This document shows, in pieces, positions 28,600 to 39,914 of a stretch of DNA of 64,000 nt. The stretch's first letter is position 1; the number at the start of each line of letters is the position of its first letter. The position numbers and the translations under genes were made by a program. This DNA comes from Myxococcales bacterium 68-20. Its GTDB lineage: Bacteria > Myxococcota_A > Polyangia > Polyangiales > Polyangiaceae. The DNA lies in the NCBI GenBank assembly GCA_001899635.1, contig MKVQ01000040.1:251915-315914 (forward strand), written 5' to 3'. Under the pieces are notes generated by a model that saw nothing but the letters and a program-made list of their open reading frames with translations, had not been told where the DNA came from and did no database searches.

Positions 28600-29939
28600 G
28601 ACGTCCGCTCGCAGGCATCGCGCTTCTCTGCGGAGCGCTCGGCGCGCTCGGCGTTGTTGCGGCGTGCGCCGCAACGGGCGTCCAGGATACGGCGCAGGAG
28701 ACGCCGGTCGACCCCGGCGACGGCGGCTCGATCGTGCTCGGGGACGCCGCCCACCCACGCGATGCGGCCGACGAGGGCTCTGGCGAACCGCCGGTGTGCA
28801 GTCCGGCAGGCTGGTGCCAAACCGAGCTGCCCGCCAGCGACATCCACCTCGTCGACGTCTGGCCGGTCGGATCCCGCGCCTTCGCCGTCGCAACGAGTAC
28901 GGTGCACGGGATTAAGTTCCTCGAATGGGATGCGGCGGGCGGCTGGAAGTTCATCGACAAGAAGATGGGATTTTCCAGATTGATGAGCCCGGTCAACGTA
29001 TGGGCCCCTGACGAGAACGAGGTGTTCTTCGTGATCTCGGACACGTCTGGATTCAGCGTCGGGCGGCCGATTGGTGCCCTCGTGCTGCGTGGAACGCGAC
29101 CAACCCCACCGGAGACCACGTGGTCGTGGACTCGCTCGCAGATCGATTGTCCGGACCTCACGCACAGCCGGGCCCAAGCCGTCCTATGGGGCGCGAGCCG
29201 CGACGAGGTTTATCTGGCCGTCTGCGAGAGCGTGTATCGCCTGAATCGGAGCGCGCCCCTCGATTCCGGTGTGGACGGGGGACACGCCGGTGTCGACGGC
29301 GGCGCCGCGGTCTCTGACGGCTGGGAGGTCGAATACGCAGTCAGCGACCCCAACTTCCAGCAGTGGACGGCGGTGACCGGGACCGGGACCGGTGACGTCT
29401 GGTTCGTCGGGATCCAGGCCGCGGGGGCCGACCAGTGCGTCCTTTTGATCCGAAAGACCTCCGAGGGGTACACCACCGTCGTAGACGGAGTTCCGACTGC
29501 GGGCGAGCGCTGCGTAGCGAAGCCCGGTGTCGCGATGATCCCCGGGCAGTTCTACCACGCCCATGTGCCGGTCAAGGATCGACTCGTCGGCGTCCACGCG
29601 CTCGGTTTTGGTTCGGACGTCGACAACGACATCGTTCAGGTCGCCGTCGTGAGCGGCGAGGTCCAGATCAAGCGGGCGAGCCCCGCGAGCACGATGGAGG
29701 TCACGTTGAGGTCCGTGTGGGGGACGTCGCCGGACGACCTCTGGGTGATCGCAGATCGTGGTGCAAGCAGCATCTTGCGCGCGACCTCCGTATGGGATGG
29801 CGCCGGAAAGTTCGAATTCTCGACGCTTGCCATCAATGGTGCGCCGAACTTGGCGCCCCTGTCGCGAATTCGTGGGACATCGAATCAGAACCTCTGGGCA
29901 GTCGGGAGAGATCGTGCGTACTTCAAATCGACTCCGTGA
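28596..29939 (+). CDS. Block B gene 6: second WAVG-related lipoprotein
   Basis: 447 residues with lipobox VAAC (Cys24). The conserved GWCQTELP opening and the SNQNLWAVGRDRAYFKS end align with the block A partner. The middle has strands of the DVWFVG and DLWVIA kind plus a Gly/Asp-rich insertion (about 225-240). It is coupled to its neighbours by ATGA upstream and a 26-base overlap downstream. Confidence 0.8.
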   Translation: MRRPLAGIALLCGALGALGVVAACAATGVQDTAQETPVDPGDGGSIVLGDAAHPRDAADEGSGEPPVCSPAGWCQTELPASDIHLVDVWPVGSRAFAVATSTVHGIKFLEWDAAGGWKFIDKKMGFSRLMSPVNVWAPDENEVFFVISDTSGFSVGRPIGALVLRGTRPTPPETTWSWTRSQIDCPDLTHSRAQAVLWGASRDEVYLAVCESVYRLNRSAPLDSGVDGGHAGVDGGAAVSDGWEVEYAVSDPNFQQWTAVTGTGTGDVWFVGIQAAGADQCVLLIRKTSEGYTTVVDGVPTAGERCVAKPGVAMIPGQFYHAHVPVKDRLVGVHALGFGSDVDNDIVQVAVVSGEVQIKRASPASTMEVTLRSVWGTSPDDLWVIADRGASSILRATSVWDGAGKFEFSTLAINGAPNLAPLSRIRGTSNQNLWAVGRDRAYFKSTP

Positions 29940-31314
29940 GCGCTGCACGTCGGCTCTGATCGCCCTCGCCTCGATCGCGGCGGCCACGGCGGCAGGCGCT
30001 AGCGCAGCCAGTTGCACGAACGACAACGACATCCTGCCCGGCCAGGAGACGGACGCCTCGACCAACGAGGACGTGACGGACGGCTCCGCGAACGAGGACG
30101 CGGATGCAGGCGCGCCCCGCAGCCCGTTTCGCGACGCTGCCACGTCCGACGCGGCTCCAGAGCCGGTCGTCTGCGAATCATCACCTTGCGCAGTTTCGCT
30201 CACCACGACCGGCACCGACACGTACTGCGTCCTGCTCGAGGACAAGACCGTTGCCTGCTGGGGAGCCAACCTCGTGAGAGGAAACCGCTTGAGCGGGGAC
30301 CTCGGGCGGGGGCCCAACATGCGCGACGACAGCGCCGATCCAGCGCGCGTCGTCGGCCTGACCGACATCCGCTACCTCAATCGCGGCTGCGCGATCGACG
30401 GCTCCGGCGCGACGTGGTGCTGGGGGACCGGTCCCTATCTCCAATCGACGACGACGGCATTCACCACCGAACCGGTTCCCGTGAAGCTGCCGATCCCGGC
30501 CGCGACCAGCGTGAGCATCGGCTTCTATCGTCAGGACACGGTGAATTATTTCGCTGTTGGTTGCGCGACGGTGCAGGCTGGACTGATTTGTTGGGGAACG
30601 AACGGGATGGGACACCTCGGGCCGATGGAGCTCGGGGGCAGCAGCACGGCACCTCACGAGGCGCGTACCATCGCGCTGCCGCCGGGCGCGCCGATCGAGA
30701 GCATCGTCGTCGGACAGGCTGCCTTCGCAGTTCGTTCCGACGGAACGGTGCTGAGCTGGGGGCGGAATCCGCCTCTCGCGCGCATCTCGTCGCTGTTCCC
30801 GGATCCGTACCCGAGGCCGGCGATGCTGAACGGGATCTCGAGGCTCGAGGCCTTCCGCGAGAACGCGTGCGCCGTTGCGCAGGGGATCGCGTACTGCTGG
30901 GGCGGAAATCCTCACGGCAGCGCCATCTACGGCATGGAGGAGCCGATGAAATTCGCGATCCCCAAGGCGATCGCAACGCCAGAGCCGGTCGTCGACATCG
31001 CCACGCACTCGTGCCTCGACTACGGCGGCAGCATGCAGCATGGCTGCGCGGTGGGCGTCTCCGGAGCTCTCTATTGCTGGGGGGAGAACCTCTACGGCCA
31101 GGTTGGTGACGGCACACGCGAGTACGCGCTCTCGCCCGTCAAGGTCACGGGTCTACCGGGTCGCGTATCGCGTGTGAAGACGACCAGGCTGTCGACGTGC
31201 GCGCTCCTCACCACGGGGAAGGTCCATTGCTGGGGAGACAACCGCTACGGCCAGCTCGGCAACGGCGACATCCGGGCCGCGAGCACCGTTCCGCAGGAGG
31301 TACTGCTGCCATGA
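29914..31314 (+). CDS. Block B gene 7: seven-repeat RCC1-like propeller lipoprotein
   Basis: 466 residues from a GTG that aligns base for base with the ATG of the block A gene and gives the same 26-base overlap. The lipobox is AASC (Cys34). Seven RCC1-type repeats are readable, most with a CA(V/I/L) and CWG pair, the last KVHCWGDNRYGQLGNG. A full seven-bladed, disulfide-rich propeller outside the cytoplasm is the likely structure. Confidence 0.88.
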   Translation: MRTSNRLRERCTSALIALASIAAATAAGASAASCTNDNDILPGQETDASTNEDVTDGSANEDADAGAPRSPFRDAATSDAAPEPVVCESSPCAVSLTTTGTDTYCVLLEDKTVACWGANLVRGNRLSGDLGRGPNMRDDSADPARVVGLTDIRYLNRGCAIDGSGATWCWGTGPYLQSTTTAFTTEPVPVKLPIPAATSVSIGFYRQDTVNYFAVGCATVQAGLICWGTNGMGHLGPMELGGSSTAPHEARTIALPPGAPIESIVVGQAAFAVRSDGTVLSWGRNPPLARISSLFPDPYPRPAMLNGISRLEAFRENACAVAQGIAYCWGGNPHGSAIYGMEEPMKFAIPKAIATPEPVVDIATHSCLDYGGSMQHGCAVGVSGALYCWGENLYGQVGDGTREYALSPVKVTGLPGRVSRVKTTRLSTCALLTTGKVHCWGDNRYGQLGNGDIRAASTVPQEVLLP

Positions 31315-33155
31315 CTCGCTCCGCGAGCCGTTCCGTCACGACCGTGGTCACTGCGTTGGGGGCGGTGCTCGCGGTGAGCACCGCGAGCCTTGCAGCTTGC
31401 AGCACCCGTGAGGCGGGGTTCGATTCCTCGCAGGGGACCTTCGTCGAGGATGCCTCTACCGACGGACCGAGCTGTTACTTCCAGTGTTCGCTCGATGGCC
31501 GGTCGGTCGTGCAGACATGCACCGGCGAGGTCGTCGAGACGTGCCCTCCACACCTCGCGTGCGGAGCGGGGGCGTGCCAGGAGCCGTGCGCCGCGGCCGC
31601 CGCCGATCGGAGCTCGAATGGCTGCGAATTCTACCTCCAGCCGCCGCCGTACAGCGCCATCGACATCGGCCAGAGCTGTTACGCGGCCTACGTCGTCAAC
31701 ACGTCCGCCGTGCCCGTCGAGGTTGAGCTTTCGCTAGACGGACAGAAGCTCGATCTCTCGAAGGCGCTCTTCACGCTGAAGCCCGGCGGCGACGTCTCCT
31801 GGACGCCTCAGGTCGGCCCGATCGCGCCCGGAGAGAGCGTGGCCCTCTTCGTATCCGATGCGAAGCCCGGATCCGTGTCACCAGGCAGTATCCACACGGC
31901 GTGTCCCAAAGAGGCCGTCCCCGCGAGCTATACCAATTCGCTCCCCAACGGGACTGGCTTCGGATCGTCGTTTCACCTGACCACGAGCGCGCCCGTGAGC
32001 CTCTCGGCGATCTTTCCGTACAGCGGAGCGGAGAGCCACATCGCGTCTGCGACGTTGCTCTTGCCGGTCGCGACCTGGGGAACGGAGCACATCATCGTCA
32101 ACGCATGGGAGCAGTTGACCCACCCGCTCCAGGCGTCGCCGAGCGGGCCCGCGGCGCAGATCGTGGCTTCCGAGGACGACACCGAGATCACGATTGTCCC
32201 GAAGCGCGATATCCAGGACGGTATCGGGTTCGTCGGCGCCCCCGCCAACGTCCCGGCGACGTATCACCTCGCCAAGGGGCAGCTCCTCCAGATCAACCAA
32301 GCGCAGGAGCTCTCCGGGAGCATCGTCCGATCGAACAAGCCCACGAGTGTGTTCGGCGGTCACGAGTGCATGAACGTTCCCTCGATGAGGGCTGCATGTG
32401 ACGCCGCGCTCCAGCAGCTCCCGCCCTTCCCGCAATGGGGATCGGAATACGTCGGCGTCGGCTACCGGCCGCGCCTCGGAAACGAGTTCGAACCGATGCC
32501 CTATCGCATCGTCGCCGCGCGCGATGGGACGCGGCTCGACTACGACCCCGCCGTCCCGGCGGGTGCTCCGCTCGAGATGTCGGCAGGCGAGGTCGTCACG
32601 TTCTGGTCGGGCACGGGCCAGCCGTTCGTCGTCCGCAGCCAGGACGCCGAACACCCCTTCTACTTGGCCGCGTACATGTCGAGCGGCGGCAAGATCCATT
32701 TGACTACCGGGAACGCCACAGACTTCCTCAGCCCGCTCGACTTCGGCGGCAGGGGCGATCCCGAGTTCGTCAACGTCGTCCCGGCGAGGCAGTACCTCAA
32801 CGCGTACAGCTTCTTCGCCGATCCGTCGTACCAGGAGACGGCCCTCACGATCGTGCGCGCGAAGAGCGGCGATGCCTTCAAGGACGTGTGGCTCGAGTGC
32901 GCCGGCAACCTCACCGACTGGAAGTCGGTCGGAACGCGCGGCGAGTACGAGTTCACGCGCGTCGATCTCGCGCGCAACTTCGGTCCCGGGCAGTCCTTCG
33001 GCTCGAGCGTCTGCCAGAAGGGCCTCCAGCGTATGAAGAGCGAAGGCCCCTTCACGGCGACGATCTGGGGATGGTCGCAATGGACGAGCTACGCCTATCC
33101 GGGCGGACAGGCACAGCGAAAGCTCGTCGACACTCCTCTCCTGACCGTGCACTGA
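31311..33155 (+). CDS. Block B gene 8: IgGFc-binding-like lipoprotein
   Basis: 614 residues with lipobox LAAC (Cys30). The Cys-rich head (QCSLDGRSVVQTC, SSNGCEFYL) and the large beta-rich domain (about 110-605) align along their length with the block A protein, sharing NKPTSVFGG, FVVRSQDAEHPFY, GDPEFVNVVPA and an IWGWSQW-type end. The ligand is unknown. It ends the block and is followed by a short GC-rich hairpin. Confidence 0.82.
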   Translation: MTRSASRSVTTVVTALGAVLAVSTASLAACSTREAGFDSSQGTFVEDASTDGPSCYFQCSLDGRSVVQTCTGEVVETCPPHLACGAGACQEPCAAAAADRSSNGCEFYLQPPPYSAIDIGQSCYAAYVVNTSAVPVEVELSLDGQKLDLSKALFTLKPGGDVSWTPQVGPIAPGESVALFVSDAKPGSVSPGSIHTACPKEAVPASYTNSLPNGTGFGSSFHLTTSAPVSLSAIFPYSGAESHIASATLLLPVATWGTEHIIVNAWEQLTHPLQASPSGPAAQIVASEDDTEITIVPKRDIQDGIGFVGAPANVPATYHLAKGQLLQINQAQELSGSIVRSNKPTSVFGGHECMNVPSMRAACDAALQQLPPFPQWGSEYVGVGYRPRLGNEFEPMPYRIVAARDGTRLDYDPAVPAGAPLEMSAGEVVTFWSGTGQPFVVRSQDAEHPFYLAAYMSSGGKIHLTTGNATDFLSPLDFGGRGDPEFVNVVPARQYLNAYSFFADPSYQETALTIVRAKSGDAFKDVWLECAGNLTDWKSVGTRGEYEFTRVDLARNFGPGQSFGSSVCQKGLQRMKSEGPFTATIWGWSQWTSYAYPGGQAQRKLVDTPLLTVH

Positions 33156-33159
33156 CGCG

Positions 33160-33175
33160 CGCGGACGACCGCGCT
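33160..33175. terminator. Short GC hairpin after block B
   Basis: GCGCGG and CCGCGC form a 6-base stem around the loop ACGA, four bases after the TGA of the last block B gene. No T-run follows. Weak on its own; position is the main support. Confidence 0.3.
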
Positions 33176-33269
33176 GCAGGTGCGGCGTGTCGGGGGGCGC
33201 GCCGCCACGGTCGAGTTACCCCAATCGCACGCTATCGACGAAATACACGTTGATGCTAGCGTCGCCCCC

Positions 33270-33668
33270 ATGACGGCAGTGCTTCCACGCGTGCTCACCG
33301 GCCTGTTCTGCGCGCTCGGCGTCTGCATCGGTGCATGCAGCAGCGATGGCGACTCTCCGGTGCCCGCGGGCGACGCGGCGCAGGGTGATGCAGCCGCGGG
33401 CGACGCGGCGACCGCGTGTGTTCCCGACGAGGGCAAGCTCGCGGAAGACGACTCCGAGAGCTGCTGCCCCGGCCTCTTCAAGTCGTGCCCGTCGGTCAAG
33501 ATGGCCAACGATGCCAAGCCGTGCGTTTGTTCCACCGTCGAGTGTGGGACCGCGGAGAAGCAGCCGCCCCCGAACGTGCAATGCTGCCCCGGGGTCCAGT
33601 CAGAGTGTTCGATGGTCTTGGGATCCGGTCAGGTCAAGTGCGTCTGCGGTGGAGCGACGGACAACTGA
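33270..33668 (+). CDS. Small Cys-rich lipoprotein
   Basis: 132 residues with lipobox IGAC (Cys23). After a linker of two near-identical GDAA-rich repeats, there are two CCPG units (SCCPGLFKSCPS and QCCPGVQSECS), each followed by a CVC cysteine pair. It looks like a small disulfide-rich surface protein with an internally duplicated module. It lies just after block B, but about 114 bases separate them and block A has no equivalent. Function unknown. Confidence 0.75.
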   Translation: MTAVLPRVLTGLFCALGVCIGACSSDGDSPVPAGDAAQGDAAAGDAATACVPDEGKLAEDDSESCCPGLFKSCPSVKMANDAKPCVCSTVECGTAEKQPPPNVQCCPGVQSECSMVLGSGQVKCVCGGATDN

Positions 33669-34115
33669 CGGCACGCGTGGGGCTCGCCGCGTGAGCCCGG
33701 TCACGACATCGGTCGTCGGTGACGCTCGGCTCCCTGCCGCGACGTTGCGAACGAGGAGGGCACGGTCGTCCGATTACGGAGGCGCCTGGAGTGCAGGCGC
33801 ATCGTCTTCTTCGTGCAAGCAGTGACGGTCGAGCTCAGTGCTCGGTGACGAGCCTGGAGCTGCGAGCTGCGAGCTGCGAGCTGCCGCCAGGTACATCCTC
33901 GTCGCGCGCACGGCGGCGGACGCGAGGCCCGGCACGACGAGCGACGTCGCACGCCAGGGGGCAGAGCATGACGGAGACGGACGATCGAGTCCGAGGACGA
34001 GGCCGCGAGCCTTGACCCGAAAGTTTTGCCCTGGTACCCAACTGAACCGTCATTCATTCATCGCGCCCCGTTTCCGGGCGCACAACCGATCGATTTCGAT
34101 ACGAGGAGGACGCCG
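33669..34115. other. Intergenic region with a heptamer repeat
   Basis: No convincing gene is seen in either strand. It holds four exact copies of GAGCTGC at 33857-33884. It ends with the purine-rich GAGGAGGA ribosome-binding site (34103-34110) of the SCP2 gene. Confidence 0.6.
33857..33884. repeat. Tandem heptamer GAGCTGC, four copies
   Basis: Four perfect head-to-tail copies of GAGCTGC lie in a non-coding stretch. Each unit contains AGCT, so the array can fold on itself. Such short arrays vary by slippage. Confidence 0.85.
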
Positions 34116-34445
34116 ATGGCCGTCGACATCAAGAAGCTGTTCAACGAAGAGCTCCCCGCGGCCCTCGCGAAGAACGCCGAGGACGCGAAGACGATCGGCG
34201 CGAAGTACCAGATGAACGTCACCGGCGAGGGTGAGTGGAACATCGACGTCACGTCGACGGGCCCCTCCTGCAAGCCGGGCACGGCCGACGCCGACTGCAC
34301 GATGACGATCGCGGCCGAGGATTTCCAGAAGCTCATCGAGAACCCGCAGGCCAACGGCATGCAGCTCTTCTTCGCCGGCAAGCTCAAGGTCACGGGCAAC
34401 CAGATGCTCGCGATGAAGCTCCAGAAGCTCTTCTCGTACAAGTGA
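34116..34445 (+). CDS. SCP2 sterol-carrier domain protein
   Basis: 109 residues made of one SCP2 fold: an N-terminal helix, the central GEWNIDV strand, then a DCTMTIAAEDFQKLI segment and the closing FFAGKLKVTGNQMLAMKL lipid-pocket helix. It binds lipids or acyl-CoA in the cytoplasm. A strong GAGGAGGA precedes the ATG by five bases. The next gene, a CoA-transferase of the AMACR type, fits a shared lipid or acyl-CoA role. Confidence 0.9.
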   Translation: MAVDIKKLFNEELPAALAKNAEDAKTIGAKYQMNVTGEGEWNIDVTSTGPSCKPGTADADCTMTIAAEDFQKLIENPQANGMQLFFAGKLKVTGNQMLAMKLQKLFSYK

Positions 34446-34491
34446 GCGGGCTCGGCGCGAGCCGACTCGAGCGTCGGGAGAGCGAGCGCCG

Positions 34492-35664
34492 ATGATCCCG
34501 CTCTCCGGGATCAAGGTCCTCGACCTCTCTCGGCTCCTCCCTGGGCCGCTCGCGTCGCTCGTGCTCGCGGATCTCGGCGCGCAGGTCGACAAGGTCGAGG
34601 ACTCGTCCGGGGGCGACTACCTCCGGGTGCTGCCGCCGGTCGCGTCGGGCAAGGACGCCGATCCGACCTCGACCGTCTTTCTCGCGCTGAACCGCAACAA
34701 GCGGAGCGCCGTCTTCGATCTGAAGAAGCCCGAGGCGAAGGAGATGTTCCTTCGCCTCGTGCGTTCGTACGACGTGGTGCTCGAGCAGTTCCGGCCCGGC
34801 GTGCTCGATCGGCTCGGTCTGTCGCACGCGGCGCTGCTCGAGGCGAACCCGAGGCTCGTCGTCTGCGCGCTCACGGGCTACGGCCAGACCGGCCCGCTCG
34901 CGCATCGCGCCGGGCACGACCTCAACTACCTCGCGCGTGCCGGCGTCCTCGGGTTCCAGGGCCCGCACGATCGGGCTCCCGCCGTGCCGGGCTTCCAACT
35001 CGCCGACGTGAGCGGCGGCCTCTACGCCGTCATCGGGATCATGGGCGCGCTGATGGAGCGTGCGCAGACGGGGCAGGGCAAGGTCGTCGACGTGGCGATG
35101 ATCGAGACGGCGATGCCGTTCGCGATCGCCGGCTTCGGCCTCGCGTTCGGGGGGCAGTCACCTGCGCGTGGAGACGAGGCGCTCACCGGCGCGCTCGCGC
35201 CGTACCAGACGTATGCGACGAAGGACGGTGGGGCGATGGCGCTCGCGTCGCTCGAGCCGAAGTTCTGGATGCAGTTCTGCGCGGGGATCGGCCGCGAGGT
35301 CGACATGAGCGATCTCGTCCCGGGCCCGCATCAGGCTGCGCTGAAGGAGCACCTCAGCGGCGTCTTCGCGGGGAAGACGCGCGAGGAGTGGATCGCCTTC
35401 GCCGCCGAGCGGGACTGTTGCCTCGAGCCCGTGCTCACGCCGGACGAGGCCCGTACCGATCCGCACCTCGCGGCGCGGAAGATGTTCTTCGAGCTCGCGT
35501 CGCCGTGGGGACCGATCCCGCAGATGCGCACGCCGCTCACGTCGCCGGATCGGGTGCACGCGCCGCCGCCGCGGCAGGGCGAGCACACCGACGCGATCCT
35601 GCGCGATGCCGGTCTCGGAGACGACGAGATCGCGAAGCTCCGCGCCGCCGGCGCCGTCCGCTAG
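34492..35664 (+). CDS. Family III CoA-transferase / alpha-methylacyl-CoA racemase-like protein
   Basis: 390 residues, the usual CaiB/BaiF length. The N-terminal KVLDLSRLLPGP, the GYGQTGP loop and GHDLNYLARAG with the key Asp143 are typical. The Asp at this position is the nucleophile in transferases and an acid/base residue in racemases, so either activity is possible. The GHDLNYLA sequence is closer to AMACR-type racemases. It lies 46 bases after the SCP2 gene, a pairing also known from peroxisomal branched-lipid metabolism. Confidence 0.9.
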   Translation: MIPLSGIKVLDLSRLLPGPLASLVLADLGAQVDKVEDSSGGDYLRVLPPVASGKDADPTSTVFLALNRNKRSAVFDLKKPEAKEMFLRLVRSYDVVLEQFRPGVLDRLGLSHAALLEANPRLVVCALTGYGQTGPLAHRAGHDLNYLARAGVLGFQGPHDRAPAVPGFQLADVSGGLYAVIGIMGALMERAQTGQGKVVDVAMIETAMPFAIAGFGLAFGGQSPARGDEALTGALAPYQTYATKDGGAMALASLEPKFWMQFCAGIGREVDMSDLVPGPHQAALKEHLSGVFAGKTREEWIAFAAERDCCLEPVLTPDEARTDPHLAARKMFFELASPWGPIPQMRTPLTSPDRVHAPPPRQGEHTDAILRDAGLGDDEIAKLRAAGAVR

Positions 35665-35685
35665 TGCCGCTCGCCGGAAATCCGG

Positions 35686-35738
35686 CCGGGATTCTCTCAT
35701 CGCCCCCCACGAGGGTGAGGGCGATGAGAGAATCCCGG
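35686..35738. terminator. Perfect 20-bp inverted repeat between convergent genes
   Basis: The left arm 35686-35705 and right arm 35719-35738 (centre of the stem GATTCTCTCATCGCC) are perfectly complementary around a 13-base loop. It lies just after the CoA-transferase stop and before the convergent GspE-N gene end. No T-run follows. It may be a bidirectional terminator; its length and perfection could also mark a small repeat element. Confidence 0.6.
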
Positions 35739-35783
35739 TCGTTCCGGACGTCCGGCTCGCGCATGATGTACTCATTTCCCGTG

Positions 35784-35812
35784 CCTTCACCCGAACAGAG
35801 TTCGGGTGAAGG
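35784..35812. terminator. Second hairpin in the same convergent gap
   Basis: CCTTCACCCGAAC (35784-35796) pairs perfectly with GTTCGGGTGAAGG (35800-35812) around a three-base AGA loop. Together with the 20-bp inverted repeat it makes a double-hairpin end between two convergent genes. Confidence 0.6.
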
Positions 35813-35856
35813 ACACTAGGTCGAGCGCGCCGCTACGGCTGCTAGAGCACGGGCGA

Positions 35857-36924
35857 TCAGATCTTGCGGAGCTCTTCGACGAACTCCCAGTCCGCGATGA
35901 GGCCCTTGCGGAGCAGGATCGAGAGAAGGGCTGCGACGACCGGCTCCCAGCGTACCTGATCGCCGAGGATGTCGCTGGCATCCGCGCCGTTGGCCGTCGC
36001 CCGGAGCGCGCTCACGAAGTCGCGCGCGGTGAGGCCTTCGGCGTGAGGAGCCTCTTTCTTCTTCGCCGGCAGCGAGATCGTCGTGCCGTCGAGGAGGGTG
36101 AGGTTCACCATGCGCGGCTTTCGGCGTCCGGGCTCCGCCTCCTCTGCGCGTGCCGGCGGTGCTTTCCGCACGCCCTCCTCGCCCGCCGCAGTCACGGTGG
36201 ACGGGGGAGACGAGCGCGTGGTGCTCGGGGGAGCCTCGTCCGGGGTCGGGGGAGGGACGCTCGGTGTCGTGCGTCGCGCCGCAGCTGGAGACGAGCGCGG
36301 GGGATCGGGCTGCGTCGCGATCGGTGGCGTCACCGGCGCCGCGTCGCGCGCGCTCACGGGTGGAGCTGCGCGCGCCTGCGCCACGGGGACTTCGAGCACG
36401 GGAGCGCTGCCGGTCGGCTCGCCGTAATAGACGCGGATCGCGCTCCGGATGTCCGAGGCGGAGGCGATCATCGGACGCGTCGGCAGGCCCGCCAGCCGGG
36501 AGACCTCCTGGAGCGCGCTCTCGTTCGTCGGATCGTCCATCGCGACGTAGAGCGTCTCGCCTTGGCCCTTCACATGGCGAACGAAGATCGGGATGAGGCA
36601 GTACTTCTCTGCGACCTCGCGAGAGAGCCGGTTGAGCAGCTGGCGCGAGAAGTCGATGTGATAGAGCGACACCCACGGCACGCTGAGCTGCAGGCTGAGG
36701 GTCTGCGTGAGCTGCGCCTCGGTGATCCATCGGCGCTCGAGGAGCACCTGACCGAGCTTCTTGCCGGCCTCGCGAGGAGAGCCGAGCACCTCCCCGAGCT
36801 GCTCGGCGGTGATGACCTTGCTCTCGACGAGGAGCTCTCCGAGGAGGACGCGTCGGACGTTCGTCGCCTCGGGCGCGCCTGGTGCACCGGGAGGGGAGGA
36901 GGGCCTGCTCGGATCGCCGACCAA
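35857..36924 (-). CDS. Stand-alone GspE N-terminal (MshEN-like) domain protein
   Basis: 355 residues. Residues about 24-170 are the N-terminal domain of type II secretion/pilus ATPases (GspE, PilB, MshE), with two tandem LGELLVESKVIT and LGQVLLERRWIT units that precede helices. No P-loop or ATPase domain follows. Instead there is a long Pro/Ala/Ser-rich linker (about 180-265), then a KPRMVNLTLLDG strand pair and a second small helical domain (about 290-355). MshE-type N-domains bind c-di-GMP; whether this one does is not known. It may be a c-di-GMP reader or a regulatory partner of a pilus ATPase encoded elsewhere. Confidence 0.8.
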   Translation of the reverse strand: MVGDPSRPSSPPGAPGAPEATNVRRVLLGELLVESKVITAEQLGEVLGSPREAGKKLGQVLLERRWITEAQLTQTLSLQLSVPWVSLYHIDFSRQLLNRLSREVAEKYCLIPIFVRHVKGQGETLYVAMDDPTNESALQEVSRLAGLPTRPMIASASDIRSAIRVYYGEPTGSAPVLEVPVAQARAAPPVSARDAAPVTPPIATQPDPPRSSPAAARRTTPSVPPPTPDEAPPSTTRSSPPSTVTAAGEEGVRKAPPARAEEAEPGRRKPRMVNLTLLDGTTISLPAKKKEAPHAEGLTARDFVSALRATANGADASDILGDQVRWEPVVAALLSILLRKGLIADWEFVEELRKI

Positions 36925-37167
36925 GACTCCATGGTAGCGGGACGTACCCCCGGGAGGGCAAAAACCGGGGCGAAGCGGCGAAGATATGGATCCGGCAGGG
37001 CTCTGCCCGGTCGCGGGCCCGTTCGGGGCGGGGGAAACGGGGCCCGAGGCCCCCAGCCGAGCGCTCCGGTCGTGCTTGGCGCTCGCCTTTACGGTGTATG
37101 TGGGTGGAGAGACTTACCGTTTCCGCCAGGTTAACCGCGTGATAGCTTCGCACTTCGGGGCGAGCGT

Positions 37168-39906
<2,739 letters not shown>

Positions 39907-39914
39907 CGATCGCT

